From Microbispora hainanensis (GTDB lineage Bacteria > Actinomycetota > Actinomycetes > Streptosporangiales > Streptosporangiaceae): a DNA stretch of 64,000 nucleotides. Shown one piece after another: positions 46,222 through 53,666 of this stretch (the stretch's first letter is position 1; each line of letters starts with the position of its first letter). Position numbers and translations under genes: made by a program. The notes under the pieces are model-generated. The model had not been told where the DNA came from. It worked only from the letters and a program-made list of their open reading frames with translations, and did not search any database. The stretch is taken from the NCBI RefSeq assembly GCF_006874475.1, contig NZ_VIRM01000001.1, positions 62,001 to 126,000 of the forward strand, in the 5' to 3' direction.

Positions 46222-47469
46222 ATGCGTCCTGTCGATTCCCCCGGCGTCTCCCCCGGCGTCGTCGCCGGATCCCCCGCGCCCGCCGGCGCGTCACCCGCCC
46301 GGCAGGCCCTCACCGCGCTCGGCCTGGCCGCGGGACCGGTCGTCGCGCTCGGCTTCACCCGCTTCGCCTACGCGCTGCTGCTCCCCGCCATGCACGAGCG
46401 GCTGCACTGGTCGTACGCGCAGGCGGGCGGCATGAACACGGCCAACGCGCTGGGCTACATCATCGGCGCGGGCACGGCCGCCTTCTGGGCGCGGCGGTTC
46501 GGCAACCGCGCCGCGTTCCTGTGGGGGCTCGTGGTGAGCGCGCTGTCCCTGTGCGCGACGGCGGCCACGGCGGACTTTTCCGCGCTGCTCGCCCTGCGCT
46601 TCGTCGGGGGACTCACCACGGCGGTCGCGTTCGTGGTCGGTTCCGCCCTCGCCTCGCGTGTCGCGACCGGCGCCGACCGCGGCCGTGCGGCGCTGCCGGT
46701 CGCGATCTACATGGCGGGCGTCGGCGCGGGCGTGGTGATCTCCGGGCTTGTCGTGCCGGCCGCGCTGTCGGCCGGGCAGGACGCCGGCTGGCGCCTCGGC
46801 TGGCTGCTGATGGGCCTGGCCTCGGTCGCCGCCCTGCTGCCCGCCTGGCTCGGCGCCCGCGCGGTCGCGGAGCCCACCGGACCGCACGCGGCCATGCTCA
46901 CCGCCGGTCAGGTGCGTCGCCTCGCCCCCACGCTGGTCTGGTATGTGCTCTTCGGCGCCGGATATGTCAGTTACATGACGTTCGCGGTCGCACTGCTGCG
47001 CACCCAGGGACTGGGCTCCTGGATCGTCTCCGTGTTCTTCGTCGTGCTCGGCGCGGCCTCGGCGGTCGCCACGCTGACGGTCTGGGGCCACCTCGCGGGA
47101 CGGCTGCGCGGCGGGCGCGCCCCCGCCCTCGTCGCCGCGCTGGTCTTCCTCGGCGTGCTGCCCGTGCTGCTCATGACCCCCGGATCGGCCGCCGCGCTGC
47201 TGTCGGCCGTCGTCTTCGGCGCGAGCTTCATGGCCGGTCCCACGGCCGCCACCGTGATCGCCCGGCGGATGCTCCCCGCGTACGGCTGGACGGCGGGCAT
47301 CGCGGTGCTGACCGTGGCCTTCTCGCTCGGCCAGGCCGTCGGCCCCCTGGTGTCGGGGCTGCTGTCCGACGGCCAGGGCGGCATCGCCCGGGGCCTGTGG
47401 CTGTCGGCGGTCCTGCTCGTCCTCGCCGCCGTCGCCGCCCTGTTCCAGCGCGAACACTCCCCGTCCTGA
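46222..47469 (+). CDS. YbfB/YjiJ-family MFS transporter
   Basis: A 415-aa MFS protein of the YbfB/YjiJ family, with GPVVALGFTRFAYALLLPAM in helix 1, QAGGMNTANALGYIIGAG, a long regular series of helices and AYGWTAGIAVLTVAFSLGQAVGP near the end. AGGAGG (46209-46214) lies 7 nt before ATG 46222. The function of the family is unclear, possibly sugar or drug efflux. The GlxA-type regulator follows 54 bp downstream in the same direction and could control it. Confidence 0.86.
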   Translation: MRPVDSPGVSPGVVAGSPAPAGASPARQALTALGLAAGPVVALGFTRFAYALLLPAMHERLHWSYAQAGGMNTANALGYIIGAGTAAFWARRFGNRAAFLWGLVVSALSLCATAATADFSALLALRFVGGLTTAVAFVVGSALASRVATGADRGRAALPVAIYMAGVGAGVVISGLVVPAALSAGQDAGWRLGWLLMGLASVAALLPAWLGARAVAEPTGPHAAMLTAGQVRRLAPTLVWYVLFGAGYVSYMTFAVALLRTQGLGSWIVSVFFVVLGAASAVATLTVWGHLAGRLRGGRAPALVAALVFLGVLPVLLMTPGSAAALLSAVVFGASFMAGPTAATVIARRMLPAYGWTAGIAVLTVAFSLGQAVGPLVSGLLSDGQGGIARGLWLSAVLLVLAAVAALFQREHSPS

Positions 47470-47523
47470 CCGGCTCTCCGGCGGAGGGCGGCGGTGCGGA
47501 AGGGGGTGGCGCAGACTGGACGC

Positions 47524-48504
47524 ATGGGCGTCCGGACGCGGGCGGGTCACTGCGTGGTCGTCGTCGTGTACGACGGCGTCCGGCTGCTGGACGTGACCGG
47601 CCCCCTGGAGGTGTTCACCGTCGCCAACGAGCACGGGGCGACGTACCGGCTGCGGACGGCCTCCCCGGGCGGGCGGGACATCAGGACCAGCGGCGGAGTC
47701 CGGCTCGGCGCCGACCTGGCGCTGGAGGACCTGGGCGGGGAGTCGCCCGACGTGCTGCTCGTGCCGGGCAGCCCGGACGTCGCGGCCACCGAATGCGACG
47801 CGGTCCTGCTCGACCAGATCCGCCGGCTGTCGGAGCGGGCCCAGTGCACGGCGTCGGTGTGCGCCGGGGCGTTCGTCCTCGCGGCGGCCGGGATTCTCGA
47901 CGGCCGCCGGGCGGCCACCCACTGGGACCTGGCCGACCGGCTGGCGCTCAGCTATCCCCGCGTGACGGTCGACCCGGACGCCATCTTCGTCCGGGACGGC
48001 CGCGTGATCACCTCGGCCGGAGTGACGTCCGGGATCGACCTGGCGCTGGGGCTGGTCGAGGAGGACTACGGCCCCGGCCTGGCCCGGACGGTCGCCAAGC
48101 ACCTGGTGGTGTTCATGCAGCGGCCGGGCGGCCAGTCGCAGTTCAGCGTGCGGCTGCGTTCCGGGGGCACCGGCGGCGGGGCCCTGCGGCAGGTGCTCGA
48201 CGCGGTGACCGTCGACCCGGCCGCCGACCACGGGCTGACCGCGATGGCCGCCCGGGCGGGGCTGAGCGTCCGCCAGCTCACCCGGCTGTTCAAGGGGGAG
48301 ACGGGCATGACCCCCGCCCGCTATGTCGAGCTGATCCGGGTCGAGACGGCGCGGGGCCTGCTGGAGGCCGGGAACGATCCGCTCGACGTGGTCGCGCGCC
48401 GTGCCGGGTTCGGCTCGCCGGAGACCATGCGGCGGGCGTTCGCCCGGGAGATCGGCGTGCCGCCCGCCGCGTATCGGTCGCGCTTCCGCACCACCAGCGC
48501 GTAG
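47524..48504 (+). CDS. GlxA-family AraC regulator (DJ-1/PfpI plus double HTH)
   Basis: A 326-aa transcription factor. Residues 5-180 are a DJ-1/PfpI-like sensor (VVVYDGVRLLDVTGPLEVF; SVCAGAFVLAAAGILDGRRA, whose Cys is the nucleophile-elbow position). The C-terminal AraC domain (about 220-320) has both HTHs: LTAMAARAGLSVRQLTRLF and DVVARRAGFGSPETMRRAF. The ATG start at 47524 follows CAGACT by 6 nt, a weak leaderless pattern. It may regulate the MFS gene upstream. Confidence 0.9.
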   Translation: MGVRTRAGHCVVVVVYDGVRLLDVTGPLEVFTVANEHGATYRLRTASPGGRDIRTSGGVRLGADLALEDLGGESPDVLLVPGSPDVAATECDAVLLDQIRRLSERAQCTASVCAGAFVLAAAGILDGRRAATHWDLADRLALSYPRVTVDPDAIFVRDGRVITSAGVTSGIDLALGLVEEDYGPGLARTVAKHLVVFMQRPGGQSQFSVRLRSGGTGGGALRQVLDAVTVDPAADHGLTAMAARAGLSVRQLTRLFKGETGMTPARYVELIRVETARGLLEAGNDPLDVVARRAGFGSPETMRRAFAREIGVPPAAYRSRFRTTSA

Positions 48505-48544
48505 CTGGGGAGTGTCCGTGCCAGACACGATCTAGGCTCAGGGC

Positions 48545-48565
48545 ATGAGATCGGAGCTGCGATGA
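48545..48565 (+). CDS. Six-residue leader ORF coupled to Nudix gene
   Basis: ATG 48545 opens a six-codon frame (MRSELR) whose TGA overlaps the Nudix start as ATGA (48562-48565). TAGGCT (48533-48538) lies 6 nt before the first ATG, the leaderless-promoter spacing. It is very short and could be chance, but the layout repeats that seen at 52952. Confidence 0.3.
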   Translation: MRSELR

Positions 48566-49080
48566 TCCCGGCGGACGCCTTCTACGCGGGGCTGTTCAAG
48601 GTGGCCGCCGCGGCGGCCGGTTTCCTCACCGACTCCTCCGGGCGGGTCCTGCTCGTGAAGCCGGGCTACCGCGATCACTGGGGCTGGCCGGGCGGCCACA
48701 TCGACGAGGGCGAGTCGCCAGAGGCGGCCTGCGGCCGGGAGCTGGCCGAGGAGCTGGGCCTCACCCGGCAGGTGGGCCGCCTTCTCGTGGTCCAGTGGGT
48801 GCCGCCGCTGGACGACCGGCCGATCCCCCTGGTCCACTTCCTGTTCGACTGCGGCACGTACGACGAGGGAACGGGCGACGGGGGAACGGGCGACGGGGGA
48901 ACGGGCGAGGACGGAACCGGCGTCGTCCTGCAGGAGGAGGAGCTGGACGACTACGGGTTCTTCACCGCCGAGCAGGCCGCCTCTCTCATGCCGGCCTACC
49001 TGGTGGCGCGGCTGAGGGCCGCGCAGCGGGCCCGTGCGACCGGCGAGACCGTCTACCTCCCTGTCACCGCCGTCGAATAG
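48562..49080 (+). CDS. Nudix hydrolase
   Basis: A 172-aa hydrolase with a perfect Nudix box from GGHIDEGESPEAACGREL into AEELGL (G-x5-E-x7-RE-x2-EE-x-GL), so catalysis is likely. DHWGWPGG precedes it. A 15-bp minisatellite (48868-48907) inserts repeated GTGDG residues into a surface loop before LQEEELDDYGFF. The substrate (nucleoside diphosphate derivative) is unknown. ATG 48562 may be translated by coupling to a 6-residue leader frame. Confidence 0.88.
   Translation: MIPADAFYAGLFKVAAAAAGFLTDSSGRVLLVKPGYRDHWGWPGGHIDEGESPEAACGRELAEELGLTRQVGRLLVVQWVPPLDDRPIPLVHFLFDCGTYDEGTGDGGTGDGGTGEDGTGVVLQEEELDDYGFFTAEQAASLMPAYLVARLRAAQRARATGETVYLPVTAVE
48868..48907 (+). repeat. 15-bp in-frame repeat in Nudix gene
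   Basis: Units of ggaacgggcgacggg occur two to three times head-to-tail, encoding GTGDG. They lie between core strands of the Nudix fold, presumably in a loop. Confidence 0.85.
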
Positions 49081-49153
49081 TTTGCCGTCCCCGTGGAATG
49101 GGGTGGACGAACATGTCACGGCGAACGCCCGTGACGGGATGGGGCGGTGAGGC

Positions 49154-49378
49154 ATGGACGATCCGGAGCTCAAGAAGGAGCTTGAGGAGTTGGAGGCCCA
49201 GATCGAGCGCCTGCGCAGGGAGACCGCGCAGATGCGCGAGGAGATCGGGCAGAGCTGGGACGAGCCCACGGACCCGGCGGAAAGGGCCACCCTGCTGACC
49301 AACGTCGAGCAGCAGGAGGCGCTCATCGAGGAACTGGAACTCAGGCGCGAGCAGATCCTGCGGCGGTTGAGGGGCTGA
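49154..49378 (+). CDS. Small coiled-coil protein
   Basis: A 74-aa highly charged protein with two heptad stretches (LKKELEELEAQIERLRRET and VEQQEALIEELELRREQIL) joined by a SWDEPTDP turn. There is no membrane helix, Cys or known domain. Probably a dimeric helical hairpin. It lies between the Nudix and AfsR-like genes without close coupling. Function unknown. Confidence 0.68.
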   Translation: MDDPELKKELEELEAQIERLRRETAQMREEIGQSWDEPTDPAERATLLTNVEQQEALIEELELRREQILRRLRG

Positions 49379-49514
49379 GCCCGCCCCGGGGGCGCGCGAA
49401 CCGTCGGGCGTACGCCGCGACGAGCGGACGGAACATGGCCTGACCTGCGTTTGTACGCTGGTATGTGCCACGACGTGGTGGTGCGTGCCGGATGACGGGG
49501 GCGGCGTGGGCGTC

Positions 49515-51932
49515 ATGACCGCGATGCGAACGAGAGTTGCCAAGGGGGAGCAGGACGGACTGCCCGCGGAGGTGACCAGCTTCGTGGGGCGGCGCCACGA
49601 GCTGGCCGAGCTCAAACGCCTTCTGGGGACATCGCACGTGGTCACGCTGATCGGCGTGGGCGGGGTGGGGAAGACCCGCCTCGCGCTGCGGGCGGCCGAG
49701 GAGGTCCGCAGGAGCTTTCCCGGCGGTGTGCGGTTCGTCGAGCTGGCCGCGCTCGAAGATCCGGATCTGCTGGCGCAGGCCGTGGCCGAGGCGCTGGCGG
49801 TCAACGAGCACTCGACCCGGTCGCCGCTCGACGCGCTGATCGAACGCCTGCGGGGCAGGCAGACCCTGATCGTGCTCGACAACTGCGAGCACGTCCTCGC
49901 CGAGTGCGCGGTGCTCGTGGACACGCTGGTCCGTGCGCTTCCCGAGCTTCGGATCCTCGCCACGAGCAGGCAGGCGCTGGGCATCGCCGGCGAGCAGATC
50001 GTCGAGCTGGCGCCGCTGTCGACGCCCGCCCCGGGCGGCGAATCGGCGGTGCCGCTCGCCGAGTCGGACGCGGTCCGGCTGTTCGCCGAGCGGGCCGCGT
50101 CGGTCGTCCCCGGGTTCGAGGTGACCGAGGAGAACGAGGAGGCGGTGGCCGAGATCTGCCGCCGGCTCGACGGCCTGCCCCTGGCGATCGAGATGGCGGC
50201 CGTACGGCTGCGCGCCCTGTCGGTGCGGCAGCTGCTGGAGCGGCTCGACGACCGGTTCCGGCTGCTCACCGGGGGATCGCGGGCCGCGCTGCCCCGGCAG
50301 CGTACGCTGCGGGCGCTGTTCGAGTGGAGCTACGAGCTGTGCACCGAGCAGGAGCGGCTGATGTGGCAGCGGGTCTCGGTCTTCGCCGGCTGTCTTGATC
50401 TGGAGGCGGCCGAGCAGGTGTGCGCCGGTGACGGGATCGCCCGCGAGGACGTGCTCGAACTCATCGCGGGGCTGGTCGACAAGTCGGTCCTGCTCCGCAG
50501 GGAGTCCGACGGCATGGTCCGCTACCACCTGCTCGACACGGTGCGGCAGTTCGGCCGGGAGCTGCTGGCCGCCTCCGGGGAAGAGGCGACGCTGCACCGG
50601 CGCCACCGCGACTACTACCGGAAGATCACCTCACGGGCGTGGGCGGAGCTGTTCAGCGCCGCCCAGCAGTCGTGGGTGGAACGGCTCCAGCGCGACCACG
50701 CCAACCTGCGCAAGGCCCTGGACTGGTCGCTGCGCGAGCCGGGAGAGGCCGAGACGGGCCTGGCGATGACCGCGGAGCTGCTCTACCACTGGAGTGGCTA
50801 CCACCTGTCGGAGGGGGCGGGCTGGTTCGACCGGAGCCTGGCCGCCGCGACCGAACCCGGCGAGGTGCGCGCCCACGCCCTGTGGGCGGGCGCCTGGATC
50901 TCCCTGCTGAGGGGCGACTGCACCACCACGCTCGCCCGGCTGGAGGAGGCCGCGTCGATCGCCGAGCGGCTCGGGCTGCGGGTGACGCTCGGCTACATCG
51001 CGCTCCTGTCCGGCATGGCGGCCGTGTCCGGGGGTGACCTGGAGAGCGGCATGCGGCTGTACGAGGAGGCGGAGGCCATTCACCGCGCCGCCGGCAACCC
51101 CATGGGGCTCGCGCTGGCACTCAACCGGCTCGCCCTGGCCAACGCGTTCCTCGGCCGTCCGGCCGCCCGTGATCTCGCCGAGGAGTGCGTGGCCCTGTGC
51201 GACCTGTACGGCGAGGGCTGGCACCGGGCGTACGCGCTGCTGGCGCTGGCGATCGACGCCTGGCACCGAGGCGACATGCGCGCGGCCTGCGCGATCAATA
51301 ACGAGAGCCTGCGCCGCAACGCGGCGATGGGCGACCAGCTCGGCATGGGCATGAACCTGGAGGCCCACGCCTGGTTCGCCGCCGGGGAGCAGAAGTACGA
51401 ACGGGCGGCCCGGATGCTCGGCGTCGTACAGACCTGCTGGCAGGCCGTCGGCTCGCGGCTGGCGGAGTTCCGCTACATGAGCCGATATCACGACGAGTGC
51501 GAGGCGGTCACCCGGGAGGCGCTGGGCGAGCGCGCCTTCCAGGCCGAGGTCTCCAAAGGCGCGGCCCTGACGAGGGAAGAGGCACTGGCGTACGCCCTGC
51601 TCGAACGGGCGCCGGCCGCCGCGCGCGCGCCCGCGCCGTTCGAGGGCCGGATCGCACCGCTGACGCGCAGGGAGACGGAGATCGCGCACCTTGTCGCCGA
51701 GGGACTGAGCAACAAGGACATCGCAGGGAGACTGGTGATCTCTCAGCGCACCGCGGAGGGCCACATCGAGCACATCCTCGACAAGCTCGGGTTCAAGTCG
51801 CGCGCCCAGGTCGCCGCCTGGGTGAAGGAACGGCTGAGCGAGCCCGCGGACGGCCGGGTCGCGGACGGCGTGAGCGGCACGAAGAACCGGCCGGTCAGCG
51901 GAGGGCGTAAGCCGGCAGCTCGAACCAAGTGA
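49515..51932 (+). CDS. LuxR-family regulator with NB-ARC ATPase (AfsR/MalT-like)
   Basis: An 805-aa STAND-type regulator. After VTSFVGRRHELAELKRLL come Walker A IGVGGVGKTRLALRAA and Walker B QTLIVLDNCEHVLAECA, and GLPLAIEMAAVRLRAL marks the NB-ARC end. Tetratricopeptide-like helices fill about 400-700. The C-terminal LuxR HTH is LTRRETEIAHLVAEGLSNKD. Such proteins switch on secondary metabolism or stress genes on ligand binding. The start is uncertain: ATG 49515 is used, GTG 49485 or ATG 49524 are alternatives. It overlaps the convergent ATPase gene by 38 bp. Confidence 0.88.
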   Translation: MTAMRTRVAKGEQDGLPAEVTSFVGRRHELAELKRLLGTSHVVTLIGVGGVGKTRLALRAAEEVRRSFPGGVRFVELAALEDPDLLAQAVAEALAVNEHSTRSPLDALIERLRGRQTLIVLDNCEHVLAECAVLVDTLVRALPELRILATSRQALGIAGEQIVELAPLSTPAPGGESAVPLAESDAVRLFAERAASVVPGFEVTEENEEAVAEICRRLDGLPLAIEMAAVRLRALSVRQLLERLDDRFRLLTGGSRAALPRQRTLRALFEWSYELCTEQERLMWQRVSVFAGCLDLEAAEQVCAGDGIAREDVLELIAGLVDKSVLLRRESDGMVRYHLLDTVRQFGRELLAASGEEATLHRRHRDYYRKITSRAWAELFSAAQQSWVERLQRDHANLRKALDWSLREPGEAETGLAMTAELLYHWSGYHLSEGAGWFDRSLAAATEPGEVRAHALWAGAWISLLRGDCTTTLARLEEAASIAERLGLRVTLGYIALLSGMAAVSGGDLESGMRLYEEAEAIHRAAGNPMGLALALNRLALANAFLGRPAARDLAEECVALCDLYGEGWHRAYALLALAIDAWHRGDMRAACAINNESLRRNAAMGDQLGMGMNLEAHAWFAAGEQKYERAARMLGVVQTCWQAVGSRLAEFRYMSRYHDECEAVTREALGERAFQAEVSKGAALTREEALAYALLERAPAAARAPAPFEGRIAPLTRRETEIAHLVAEGLSNKDIAGRLVISQRTAEGHIEHILDKLGFKSRAQVAAWVKERLSEPADGRVADGVSGTKNRPVSGGRKPAARTK

Positions 51933-52452
51933 TCTTGCCCTGGCGGGTGCGCTCCGCGCCCCAGCAACAGGCCAGCGTGTCGATCAGCCGGAGTCCGCGC
52001 CCGTGCTCCTCGCCCGAGGAGGGCGCGGCCATCTCGGGCATCGTGCCGTCGCTGTCCTCCACCTCGCAGCGCAGCAGCCCCTCGACGGCGGACAGCCGTA
52101 CGACGAGGTCGCCGCAGCAGGTGTGGCAGACCACGTTCGTGACCAGCTCGGTCACGAGGAGCTGGGTCACGTCGGACAGGTTCTCCATGCCCCAGGTGGT
52201 GAGGCGCTCGTGGACCAGCCGCCGGGCCAGCCCGGCGGAAGCGGCGTCGGCGGGCAGTCGCCAGGACGCCATCTCCACGTCGGGTTCCTCCACAAGCTGG
52301 ATCGCGAGGTCGCCGATCCGCTTCCGCAGCGTCTCCCAGCGGTGGCGGATCGCGGAGTGCCGGCGCTGCCGGGCGGCCTGCGTCTCGCCGCTCTGGGCTG
52401 ACGGTGACACAGATGACAACGAATCGTCCTGAACAGGAATGAGCAGACTCAT
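51895..52452 (-). CDS. RsbW/SpoIIAB-like ATP-binding protein (anti-sigma kinase family)
   Basis: A 185-aa HATPase_c_2 protein. The N-box SDVTQLLVTELVTNVVCHTC and the GEEHGRGLRLIDTLACCWG loop define the ATP site. Such proteins bind sigma factors or phosphorylate antagonists. An extra cysteine cluster (VCHTCC) replaces the usual histidine/arginine-rich stretch of the N-box. The start overlaps the preceding DUF5999 gene (ATGA-type overlap, 52449-52452), indicating translational coupling. Confidence 0.85.
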   Translation of the reverse strand: MSLLIPVQDDSLSSVSPSAQSGETQAARQRRHSAIRHRWETLRKRIGDLAIQLVEEPDVEMASWRLPADAASAGLARRLVHERLTTWGMENLSDVTQLLVTELVTNVVCHTCCGDLVVRLSAVEGLLRCEVEDSDGTMPEMAAPSSGEEHGRGLRLIDTLACCWGAERTRQGKITWFELPAYALR

Positions 52453-52640
52453 GCGGCACACCCCAAAGAAGCGCGAGCCGGGATGCTACGGCCGTCCGGC
52501 ATGAGCTCACCGCTGTCGTCGAAGAGCACAACGCCGTTGCAGAGCAGGCCCCATCCCTGCTCCGGGTGGAAAGCGATCAGACAGGCCGCGTCGCGGTCGG
52601 GTGCGTCCGCTGACGGGCACTGCGGGTGGTGCTGGCACAT
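52449..52640 (-). CDS. DUF5999 family protein
   Basis: A 63-aa protein matching the actinobacterial DUF5999 pattern: MCQHHPQCPSADAPDRDAA, then HPEQGWGLLCNGVVLFDD. Three Cys and two His near the N-terminus (C-x-H-H-x2-C...) could bind a metal. The function of the family is unknown. It is the first gene of a two-gene operon with the RsbW-like ATPase, whose start overlaps its stop by 4 bp, so it may act with that regulator. Confidence 0.82.
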   Translation of the reverse strand: MCQHHPQCPSADAPDRDAACLIAFHPEQGWGLLCNGVVLFDDSGELMPDGRSIPARASLGCAA

Positions 52641-52951
52641 GATCGGTCCCCCTGACTCTCATGCACTCTTTAGGACGTTTTCAGACTGCCTTCTTGCCCC
52701 TTGGTGCGAGGAGGGGGAAAACACCCGTATCGATACCTGTTCGAGGCATACGTACGTAGTGGGTGCTGGTCGGGTAGAGGACAGGTAAAGAGCCGCGGGT
52801 CCCTCACCCGTCCAGGGAGATCACTTCCTTTGCACGATCAACGGACCGGCTCGGAGGCCCCACGGCCCGGCTCGGGGTCGCCGCCGAGCGCCATCCCGGG
52901 CTCGGGACGCTACCCGGCCTTCGCCTCCGGATGGTCACTAAAGTGACGGGC
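52641..52951. promoter_or_regulatory. Divergent regulatory region with palindrome over a leaderless-type promoter
   Basis: No gene was seen. Its right end has the perfect inverted repeat GTCACT-AA-AGTGAC (52934-52947). This overlaps TAAAGT (52939-52944), which lies exactly 7 nt before ATG 52952, the first of three repeated mini-frames. A repressor bound there would block the promoter directly. The left end serves the divergent DUF5999 gene. Confidence 0.6.
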
Positions 52952-53032
52952 ATGAGTGAGCGGAGCGAGCGAATCAATAGGCACAGCGTCTGGCTCATGC
53001 CGCTCCGAGCCGGAGGCGAGGAGAGCGCATGA
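52952..53032 (+). CDS. 26-aa mini-ORF, repeat copy 1
   Basis: Starts MSERSERINRHSVWLMPLRA and ends in TGA 53030-53032, overlapping the next ATG (53029) as ATGA. It is preceded by TAAAGT and 7 nt, so probably leaderless. The peptide is not recognised as a known family. Function may lie in translation itself rather than in the product. Confidence 0.5.
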   Translation: MSERSERINRHSVWLMPLRAGGEESA

Positions 53033-53109
53033 GTGAGCGGAGCGAGCGAATCAAAAGGCACAGCGTCTGGCTCATGCCACTCCGAGCCGGAGGCGAGGAG
53101 AGCGCATGA
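53029..53109 (+). CDS. 26-aa mini-ORF, repeat copy 2
   Basis: Same peptide as copy 1 except Asn9 to Lys. Starts inside the stop of copy 1 and ends in TGA 53107-53109 overlapping copy 3. A GGAGGCGAGGAG ribosome site lies in the 3' end of copy 1. Confidence 0.5.
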   Translation: MSERSERIKRHSVWLMPLRAGGEESA

Positions 53110-53186
53110 GTGAGCGGAGCGAGCGAATCAATAGGCACAGCGTCTGGCTCATGCCGCTCCGAGCCGGAGGCGAGGAGAGCGCATGA
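53106..53186 (+). CDS. 26-aa mini-ORF, repeat copy 3
   Basis: Identical peptide to copy 1. Its TGA (53184-53186) overlaps the start codon of the oxidoreductase gene at 53183, completing the coupled chain. Confidence 0.5.
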   Translation: MSERSERINRHSVWLMPLRAGGEESA

Positions 53187-53644
53187 GCCCCAGGATCGCG
53201 ACCGCAGACAAGGTTTCCCGTGAGGAGTTGCTCGACTTCATCCGTGGTCGCCACCGGGCGATCCTGATCACGACGAGGCGCGACGGCGGCCCCCAGGCGT
53301 CCCCGGTGACGTGCGGAGTCGACGCCGAGGGCCGCATCGTCGTGTCCACCTATCCCGAGCGCGCCAAGACCCGCAACGCGCGCCGTGACCCGCGCGCGAG
53401 CGTCGTGGTGCTGTCGGACGACTTCGACGGGCCGTGGGTGCAGGTGGACGGCACCGCCGAGGTGCTCGACCTGCCGGAGGCCCTGGAGCCGCTGGTCGAG
53501 TATTACCGCTCGATCTCCGGGGAGCACCCCGACTGGGAGGAGTATCGCGCGGCCATGGTCCGCCAGGGCAAGTCGCTGGTGCGGATCACCCCGACGTCCT
53601 GGGGACCGGTGGCCACCGGCGGTTTCCCGCCGCGCCTGGCGTGA
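53183..53644 (+). CDS. PNPOx-like flavin/F420-dependent oxidoreductase
   Basis: A 153-aa split-barrel protein of the pyridoxamine-5'-phosphate-oxidase-like superfamily. RHRAILITTRRDGGPQASPVT and VVVSTYPERAKTRNARRDP match the actinobacterial F420-dependent FDOR-B (Rv1155-like) group. WVQVDGTAEVLDLPEA completes the barrel. The cofactor (F420 versus FMN) is inferred. Its ATG lies at the end of three 77-bp repeats and overlaps the last mini-frame stop. The MFS gene follows after 22 bp. Confidence 0.87.
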   Translation: MSPRIATADKVSREELLDFIRGRHRAILITTRRDGGPQASPVTCGVDAEGRIVVSTYPERAKTRNARRDPRASVVVLSDDFDGPWVQVDGTAEVLDLPEALEPLVEYYRSISGEHPDWEEYRAAMVRQGKSLVRITPTSWGPVATGGFPPRLA

Positions 53645-53666
53645 TGGGCCGTTCCCGCACCGGCCC

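Larger units (their letters stand above)
52952..53182 (+). repeat. Three tandem 77-bp repeats encoding coupled mini-ORFs
   Basis: Units start at 52952, 53029 and 53106, and the array ends at 53182. Units 1 and 3 are identical; unit 2 differs at two bases (aat to aaa, and ccg to cca). Each unit begins with an ATG and carries GGAGGCGAGGAG before the next ATG. CTCATGCCGCTC (52994-53005) can pair with GAGCGCATGAG (53023-53033) of the next start region, and the same holds in each unit. The reading frame rotates from unit to unit because 77 is not a multiple of 3. Confidence 0.95.

Noticed and set aside
52952-53182. CRISPR or transposon end repeats
   Set aside because: Units are 77 bp, direct, contiguous and coding-compatible; there are no spacers, inverted terminal repeats or transposase.
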